A DNA stretch of 64,000 bases from Microbacterium timonense (GTDB taxonomy: Bacteria > Actinomycetota > Actinomycetes > Actinomycetales > Microbacteriaceae), in the NCBI RefSeq assembly GCF_900292075.1, contig NZ_OLMV01000006.1:62001-126000 (forward strand). The letters run 5' to 3'. The notes below the pieces were generated by a model. That model saw only the letters and a list, made by a program, of their open reading frames with translations, was not told the origin of the DNA and ran no database searches. The position numbers and the translations under genes are program-made. The stretch's first letter is position 1. Each line of letters opens with the position of its first letter. This document shows positions 60,101 through 64,000 of this stretch, in pieces.

Positions 60101-60139
60101 TTCTCGGGCACCTGCCAGCCGGGGACGCCCGCACCGTGA
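54188..60139 (+). CDS. giant Ig-like/cadherin-like surface protein
   Basis: A 1,983-residue exported protein. An N-terminal membrane anchor (VAAGAVVAAVIGVSVVW, 10-26) is followed by a beta-propeller-like region (about 35-390). At least five bacterial Ig/cadherin-like repeats of about 95 residues follow, each with a calcium-loop-like phrase: LMNDHDPNEDVL, GWVDPEGDPLLLL, LDNDISPAGG, GMDPDGDVVTL and SNDIDPTMG. The C-terminal 550 residues look like fibronectin-type modules. No LPXTG or C-terminal membrane helix is seen, so it is probably held by its N-terminus. It overlaps the kinase stop by one base. Likely adhesin or matrix-binding role; inferred only. Confidence 0.9.
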   Translation: MRRGTLTGLVAAGAVVAAVIGVSVVWPGLDAQETPEVDSAVWALQTGDGRRYARINTAVGELDTVRTISNPDQVVQTGDAAYLFSDSYSTLTRIDAALPADLDEEALRSSEKTPPGTTEVATAGDFVAYLTDSGAVFAGRLSDGSASQVDPFRSDDEDAPQYTADAVAVDDRGMLFAYSRADAAVLRYDIAAGEVRDRDVLEADGLSAPAITAAGDVWAVVDTEDGDVWLRGQDAATQAPTTGAVVAGAPDADGSAVYLADETSLVRVPVDGTGMDVEVGGGGTVLGTPAQPITHDGQTYAAWLGQGDTGGLLWRSGGATVVLDYGGQTMADQRRPMFVAGGSAVILNETRSGWAWSVPDGALIPSSQDWSLDERTNPDAVPSEEQLQVVLDPKPPIAEPDAFGVRAGTLATLPVLMNDHDPNEDVLTIDPASVAGLDPGFGSVTVTDDGQRLAVRVQPEATGTATFSYAVTDGTAEDGLLSEPTTVTLQVAEPSVESAPEWCGVERCLVEWPQPEVASGGTVTVPVLPGWVDPEGDPLLLLSVENVTGIGSVAATPGGEVVYQHSDSGDGGEQLIELAVTIADTHGQTTAKSLVVKVSPQPQLAAQSFAVTDTVASGITVDVADHVTGTAGTLSLSSVRVLDDAAATATVVGGSTSFDFTARTPGTFRVDFTVTDGTSEATGTARITLLPADAPAQLATSPVVAFVHPQQDATLEVFDAVSNPTRRVLLLSDVVGRADAGATLSVDAVGQNHLRVSGTTADGGPGRLGTVSYVVSDGTEDTGASVVGEATVYLLPPAPELAPIAVDDAVVVRAGAQIDIPVLDNDISPAGGRPTLDPSSIRSSTDAALAFASGDVLRYLAPDEPGEYGIDYSVFTTGAPALADTATVRLHVIDDDANRSPTADTLEGRVLSGQSTLLPFDGFGMDPDGDVVTLDRIVAQPERGAATISADGASIMYTSVPGDSGQVSFRYRVVDAFGETAEGTVRVGVLDSEANPSPITFTDYVQVQAGDDNTIRVSPLSNDIDPTMGELRVTKVQPDLPATLVDGSDNPEYARLADQLVEQTDTTVVVAAGAAPGTMSFLYDVESSSGNTGRGLIVVRVVRESVPDYPVVSDTILTVETRDEFVRGVDVLDGKVTWSGGDISDLEVSLWGEPDGVSVRGTRLRGELPATTRLIPFAVTGESAAGEVTSYGFLRVPGDDDLALTLRAGAEPPDVTELESTTFDMADLVARPRGADIEVDGQVRASGARSEASCAVESGTVVRYDAGAGAPWVDACQVPVRLTGQDDWTFLSVPIVVHPRDPQPELRPGSITVGPGETSTFDLKNMTTWQLREDWDGIVYAIEHSGGAFEVTQNGSILTVTGADRAVPGSEEAVLVSVTSHPSVTPARLILRVGAAPSTLPQGGSVVQQCSQAGGSSCSIPVIGAPGEVNPLPRTPLEVVEVRPTGACVGVTFQVASPRSITATWTGDAPGATCTATFSVRDAQGRITNAERDGRVLLDLQGYPKPPASLTQTAYADGTVTLRVDPGQSRQAYPALTGFVVRSGGQEVARCSAEGVCPAISAPNGEQRTYDAWAVNAVGESRGSVRTVAWAYDAPLAPTSVTAQPVVTGDGAGGVVSLVVDGIDAGETGSLEITSPAGETVRVPVGRQTRIEVPWYRIGTNTRSIVTVTPYSRFDLPPGLGGSPSGASATVQTNGIGNPQAPQLTLSAASNGDGTATVTARGTATPGGDDSSLRYGIVPDGQRCTVSEDGSTATFPGLQDGEEYSFRLCVESWRGDTRFGRAETAATVRAYQSGRAPQGWTFVVDAAPNVDAQRQRADWVIRADPQSAEKLPNRNRPEFTGWAPGSTVFGHDPGIQVRYVHEWWGTATPYSLVTPRAGSAPYQVQANWTVASCVGGGTLTPAGQSSTAPNGSAAAFSFGNTELRYYDANGAPLAHEPNTWTVPLGAARVDGITVTVNWDAQGWGLAPAGSSFSGTCQPGTPAP

Positions 60140-60186
60140 GCCACGGCATCCTCTCCTCCGACCACCTCGACACGCAAGGACACCAC

Positions 60187-61152
60187 ATGACGATCACGCA
60201 GGAGCAGGCCGACTGGTTCGCGCAGACGTTCGGGCAGCTGGCCGACAACGTCGAGCGTGCGGTGCTCGGCAAGCGTCACGTCGTCGAGCTGGTGCTCACC
60301 GCGATGCTCAGCGACGGACACGTGCTCCTGGAGGACGTGCCCGGGACGGGGAAGACCTCGCTCGCCCGGGCGATGGCCCAGTCGGTGCAGGGCTCGAACA
60401 CCCGCATCCAGTTCACACCCGATCTGCTGCCGAGCGACATCACCGGCCTCAGCGTGTACGACCAGAAAGAGGGCGTCTTCGAGTTCCACGCGGGTCCCAT
60501 CTTCGCCAACATCGTGCTCGCCGATGAGATCAACCGCGCGAGCCCGAAGACCCAGTCGGCGCTGCTCGAGGTGATGGAGGAAGGGCGCGTGACGATCGAC
60601 GGCGTGTCGCGCGAGGTGGGAGTGCCGTTCCTCGTGCTGGCGACCCAGAACCCCGTGGAGCAGGCGGGGACGTATCGCCTCCCCGAGGCGCAGCTCGACC
60701 GCTTCATGATGCGTACCTCGCTCGGGTACCCCGATCACGCGGCGACGGTCCGCATCCTCGACGGGGCCGCCGTCGCCACGGCCGAGCTGGCGCCGGTCAT
60801 CACACCGCAGGCGCTCGTCGGCATGGCGGATCTCGCCGCCGACGTGTACGTGGACGCGCTCGTGCTCGATTACATCGCCCGGCTGGTGGACGGCACCCGT
60901 GCCGCCGACGAGGTGCGACTGGGCGTGAGCATCCGCGGCGCGCTCGCCCTCACCCGCGCGGTGCGCACGCGCGCGGCCTCGCAGGGCCGCACCTATGCCA
61001 CCCCCGATGACGTGAAGGCCCTCGCCGTCCCGGTGCTCTCGCACCGGCTCATCCTGCATCCGGAGGCGGAGTTCGACGGGGTCACGCAGGAGACCGTGGT
61101 CGGGCAGGTGCTGCTCGACGTGGCACCGCCCAGTCGCCGCGAGGCCGTATGA
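60187..61152 (+). CDS. MoxR-family AAA+ ATPase
   Basis: A 321-residue chaperone-like ATPase. Walker A is VPGTGKTSLAR (51-61), Walker B LADEINRASP (111-120) and sensor ATQNPVEQAGTYRLPEAQLDRF is split by the arginine-finger region. MoxR ATPases typically assist maturation or activation of neighbouring DUF58/VWA-type proteins. The start is ATG 60187 behind AAGGA; the stop overlaps the DUF58 start by 4 bp. It is part of the kinase, Ig-like, DUF58 and transglutaminase operon. Confidence 0.95.
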   Translation: MTITQEQADWFAQTFGQLADNVERAVLGKRHVVELVLTAMLSDGHVLLEDVPGTGKTSLARAMAQSVQGSNTRIQFTPDLLPSDITGLSVYDQKEGVFEFHAGPIFANIVLADEINRASPKTQSALLEVMEEGRVTIDGVSREVGVPFLVLATQNPVEQAGTYRLPEAQLDRFMMRTSLGYPDHAATVRILDGAAVATAELAPVITPQALVGMADLAADVYVDALVLDYIARLVDGTRAADEVRLGVSIRGALALTRAVRTRAASQGRTYATPDDVKALAVPVLSHRLILHPEAEFDGVTQETVVGQVLLDVAPPSRREAV

Positions 61153-62579
61153 GCCTGCCCGCCCGCACCCGAGGCGGTGCCGGCACCGCGGAGCGGGCCG
61201 GCGCCGCCGAACCGTCGCGCCTCACGCACACCGTCCAGTCCACGGGGACGGGCGGTCACACGAGCGTGACCGCGACAGCGACGAGCCTCGCACCGTCGCG
61301 TCGCGGGCGTGCGCTGGTGCGCGCGGTGGTGTGGGCGAACCAGGCATGGCGCGCGGCCGGTGCGGGGATCGCGGCGGGGGCGGAATGGGCGGCGGGCACG
61401 GTGCGACCGGCCGGCGTGCTGGTCGCCCTCGCCGCCACGGCCGGACTGGTGCTCGGGATCGTGTTCGGCTGGGTGGAGCTGATGGTCGCCGGCGCGGCAT
61501 CCGTCCTCCTCCTCCTCGCCGCGGTCCCGTTCCTCTTCGGAGCACGCGCGTACGACGTGGATCTCACCCTCACCCACGAGCGGGTCGTCGCGGGGGACGG
61601 CCTCGTCGGGCGGATCGTCGTGCGCAACGACGGGCGCCGTCTGGCACTGCCGGGCCGGCTGGACATCCCCGTGGGCACGGGGCTCGTGGAGTTCGGCGTC
61701 CCGCTCCTGCGCCCCGGGCACACCGTGGAGCAGCCGCTGGAGATCCCCGGTCTGCGCCGCGGCATCATCACCGTCGGGCCGGCGACGACGGTGCGCACCG
61801 ACCCGATCGGCCTGCTGCGCCGCGAGCACTCCTTCCGCGACGTGCATGACGTGTACGTGCACCCTCGGACGACATCGCTTCCCTCCACGAGCGCCGGCCT
61901 CATCCGCGACCTGGAGGGGAGCCCGACGCGCCGGCTGGTGGACGCCGACATGTCGTTCCACGCGATCCGCGAGTACGCGCCCGGGGACTCGCGTCGGCAG
62001 ATCCACTGGCGCTCGACGGCGAAGACCGGGCGCCTCATGGTGCGCCAGTACGAGGAGTCCCGGCGTTCCCGCATGGCCGTGGTGCTCGCCGTCGCCGAGG
62101 CGGAATACGCGGATGCCGACGAGTTCGAGCTCGCGGTGTCGTGCGCGGCCTCACTGGGACTGCGCGCGGTGCACGACGCCCGCGATGTCCAGATCGTCAC
62201 CGGCTCCGAGATCCCCAAAGCGGTGCGCGGCCGGCTTCGCGCCGTGCGGCATCTTCCGGCGGCGGCGCCGCGGCCGATGCTCGACGGCTTCAGCGGTGTC
62301 GAGCTGCTCGAGAGCACCATGCCGGTGGCCGATGTCTGCCGGCTGACCGCCGAATCGGGTGACCGGCTGTCGATCGCGTTCGTCGTGGTGGGCTCGCGCG
62401 TGACGCTGACGCGACTGCAGCAGGCGGCTCTGGCCTTCCCCGCGGACACGATGGTGGTGGGCGTGATCTGCGATGAGCGCGCGCACCCGCGCATGCAGCC
62501 GGTGTCGGGCATGACGGTGCTGACGGTGGGGACGCTCGATGACCTGGCGGGCCTGTTGCTGCGAGGAGCCGCGTCATGA
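61149..62579 (+). CDS. DUF58 domain membrane protein
   Basis: A 476-residue protein. A polar N-terminus is followed by two membrane helices (about 88-107 and 110-130), a beta-rich region, and the DUF58 motif at about 270-300: IREYAPGDSRRQIHWRST then LMVRQYEESR. The rest resembles a VWA-like fold. It is the usual partner of MoxR ATPases and of TgpA-like transglutaminases, and the overlapping junctions on both sides support a complex. Biochemical function unknown. Confidence 0.93.
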   Translation: MSLPARTRGGAGTAERAGAAEPSRLTHTVQSTGTGGHTSVTATATSLAPSRRGRALVRAVVWANQAWRAAGAGIAAGAEWAAGTVRPAGVLVALAATAGLVLGIVFGWVELMVAGAASVLLLLAAVPFLFGARAYDVDLTLTHERVVAGDGLVGRIVVRNDGRRLALPGRLDIPVGTGLVEFGVPLLRPGHTVEQPLEIPGLRRGIITVGPATTVRTDPIGLLRREHSFRDVHDVYVHPRTTSLPSTSAGLIRDLEGSPTRRLVDADMSFHAIREYAPGDSRRQIHWRSTAKTGRLMVRQYEESRRSRMAVVLAVAEAEYADADEFELAVSCAASLGLRAVHDARDVQIVTGSEIPKAVRGRLRAVRHLPAAAPRPMLDGFSGVELLESTMPVADVCRLTAESGDRLSIAFVVVGSRVTLTRLQQAALAFPADTMVVGVICDERAHPRMQPVSGMTVLTVGTLDDLAGLLLRGAAS

Positions 62580-64000
62580 GCGCGCCGGCACAGGCCGATG
62601 AGGCCAGGGAGGGGGTCGACGGCGCGATGGCCGTCCCTCCCGTGACGCCGCGCGGCCGCCTGCGCGGGTTCTTCCCCCGCGTCACCGCCGGCGCAGCCTT
62701 CGCCGCCGCGACGGTCGTCGTGGCGGCCGTCGCCGCGTGGCCCGTGTACCGATCGGGCAGCTTCGTCCTGCTGGTGGTGGTGGCATCCCTCGTGGCGGCG
62801 GCCCTCGCCGCGACCGCGTGGCTGCGGCGGTGGGGCGGATGGGTCATCACCGGCGTCCTCGCCGCCGCCGTCCTCGTCCTCGGCATCCCGCTGGCGGTGC
62901 CGTCACGGCTCGGGGGAGTGGGTGAACTGGTGCGCGGCCTGGGCGAGCTCGCCGCGGGTCTGGTGCTCGGCTGGAAGGATCTGGTCACCGTCGAGCTGCC
63001 CGTCGGCTCGTACCGCAACCTGCTGGTTCCCGCCCTCGTGGTCTTCCTGGTCGGCACGTGCGTCCTGCTGCTGCTCGCGTGGCGTGACGACCGCGCCGCC
63101 TACGGCGCCGTGCCGGTCGCCCTCGGCATGGTCTCGTTCGGGCTCTTCTTCGGGCGCACGACGGTGAGCGAGCCCCTCGTCGTCGGTCCGCTCACGCTGT
63201 ACGCCCCCGTGGAGTCGGCGGTGGGGCTGGCCGCACTGGTCTCCTCACTGTGCTGGCTGGCCTGGCGAAGTCACGACCAGCGCCACCGTGCGCTGCAGCG
63301 GGCCGCGGCATCCAGCGGTGTCCGCGTCTCGCGACGGCCGACGCGCACCGACCGCCGTCGTACCGCCTTGGGCGCGGCCATGGTGGCCGTGGCGCTGCTG
63401 GTGGCCGTGGCCGTCGTGCCGTACGCCGCACGCGGCGCCGAGCGCGACGTGCTGCGATCGGCGGTCGGCCCCGACATCGACCTCTCCGCGGAAGTGAGCC
63501 CGCTGTCGCAGTACCGTGCGCTGTTCGCCGACGAGCGGGCAGGCGACGTGCTGTTCACCGTCGAGCCGGTGTCGGGCACCCGCCCGGAGCGTGTGCGCAT
63601 CGCCACGCTGGACTCCTACGACGGCGAGGTGTTCCGTGCCGGCGGCGAGGGCGCTGTCGAGGCCGGGCGCTTCGTCCGTGTCCCCTCCGCGCTGGAGCCT
63701 GGACCCGGTTCGCCCGTCGCCGCGCGCATCGCGATCGGCGCGTGGGATGCCATCTGGATGCCGACTCTCGGGCGTCTGCGGACTGTCGGGTTCGAGGGCG
63801 ACCGGTCCTCGACCCTGGCCGACCACTTCTACTACAACGCCGCGGCATCGGCCGGCGTGCAGACCGCCGGATCGGGCCTGGAGGAGGGCGACGTCTACGT
63901 GGTCCGCGGCGTCGAACCGCCTGCGGAGGATCTCGCAGCCGTGGAGGCGCCGGGCGCGACAGGCGGCATCGAAGCGCCCGCGAGCCTGCGCACGTGGATG
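62576..64000 (+). CDS. TgpA-like transglutaminase-family membrane protein (3' end outside window)
   Basis: Partial, 475 residues visible. At least six membrane helices (between about residues 35 and 290) precede an extracytoplasmic segment starting near residue 290 (DIDLSAEVSPLSQYRALF). This arrangement matches the N-terminal half of TgpA-type proteins, whose C-terminal transglutaminase-like catalytic domain would lie beyond the right edge. The catalytic Cys/His/Asp triad is not visible here, so the call rests on topology and operon context. It starts in overlap with the DUF58 stop (ATGA). Confidence 0.85.
   Translation, partial: MSAPAQADEAREGVDGAMAVPPVTPRGRLRGFFPRVTAGAAFAAATVVVAAVAAWPVYRSGSFVLLVVVASLVAAALAATAWLRRWGGWVITGVLAAAVLVLGIPLAVPSRLGGVGELVRGLGELAAGLVLGWKDLVTVELPVGSYRNLLVPALVVFLVGTCVLLLLAWRDDRAAYGAVPVALGMVSFGLFFGRTTVSEPLVVGPLTLYAPVESAVGLAALVSSLCWLAWRSHDQRHRALQRAAASSGVRVSRRPTRTDRRRTALGAAMVAVALLVAVAVVPYAARGAERDVLRSAVGPDIDLSAEVSPLSQYRALFADERAGDVLFTVEPVSGTRPERVRIATLDSYDGEVFRAGGEGAVEAGRFVRVPSALEPGPGSPVAARIAIGAWDAIWMPTLGRLRTVGFEGDRSSTLADHFYYNAAASAGVQTAGSGLEEGDVYVVRGVEPPAEDLAAVEAPGATGGIEAPASLRTWM

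Overview
The window is high-GC actinobacterial DNA, most like Microbacteriaceae and probably Microbacterium. This rests on GC content near 70 percent, actinobacterial-type RpoB and RpoC with a TTG-started rpoB, gene families such as DUF6421, DUF4916, DUF3618 and a DivIVA-like coiled-coil protein, and several families of short GC-rich dispersed repeats. No rRNA, tRNA, CRISPR array, transposase or prophage gene was found. It reads as chromosomal core and semi-conserved accessory DNA.

Layout. 1-8161: an Lhr-type helicase running off the left edge, a PspC-domain protein, an ABC-F ATPase, a lipoprotein and a carboxylesterase. 8284-12470: a DUF4916/Nudix-like protein, an M3 metallopeptidase and a DivIVA-like coiled-coil protein. 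12480-13090: a twelve-unit array of a REP-like repeat between convergent genes. 13097-19016: threonine aldolase, an SDR oxidoreductase and a DUF6421 protein facing an Lrp/AsnC regulator, then an orphan protein and a diacylglycerol-kinase-like enzyme. 19102-25581: a five-gene minus-strand operon for reductive pyrimidine (or beta-alanine) catabolism: beta-ureidopropionase, dihydropyrimidinase, an LLM-class flavin/F420 oxidoreductase, a class III aminotransferase and a (methyl)malonate-semialdehyde dehydrogenase. Two of its spacers carry REP-like repeats. 25700-29922: a two-component system coupled to an ABC exporter of the MacB/FtsX type.

30032-36931: housekeeping singletons (FMN reductase, 2-phosphosulfolactate-phosphatase-like protein, SprT-like metalloprotein, spermidine-synthase-like protein), then the 5-oxoprolinase genes pxpA and a pxpB-pxpC fusion. 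A triplicated structured repeat lies before pxpA. 36974-39607: a DUF4062-STAND-TPR NTPase. 39608-47515: a large hairpin repeat, then the rpoB-rpoC operon with a clear promoter and a terminator. 47543-49463: an operon of DUF3618, holin-like and Gly/Met-rich envelope proteins. 49769-52865: small membrane and unknown proteins. 53052-64000: a coupled operon of Ser/Thr kinase, giant Ig-like surface protein, MoxR ATPase, DUF58 protein and a transglutaminase-type membrane protein cut by the right edge.

One pattern cuts across the window. At least eleven genes have a TANNNT-type -10 hexamer (TAGGCT, TACCGT, TAACGT, TAGTCT, TAGAGT) or TATACA ending exactly 6 nt before the start codon, the geometry of leaderless mRNAs. 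The operonic genes (rpoB, rpoC, pyrimidine operon, kinase cluster) mostly use Shine-Dalgarno sites and overlapping ATGA-type junctions instead.
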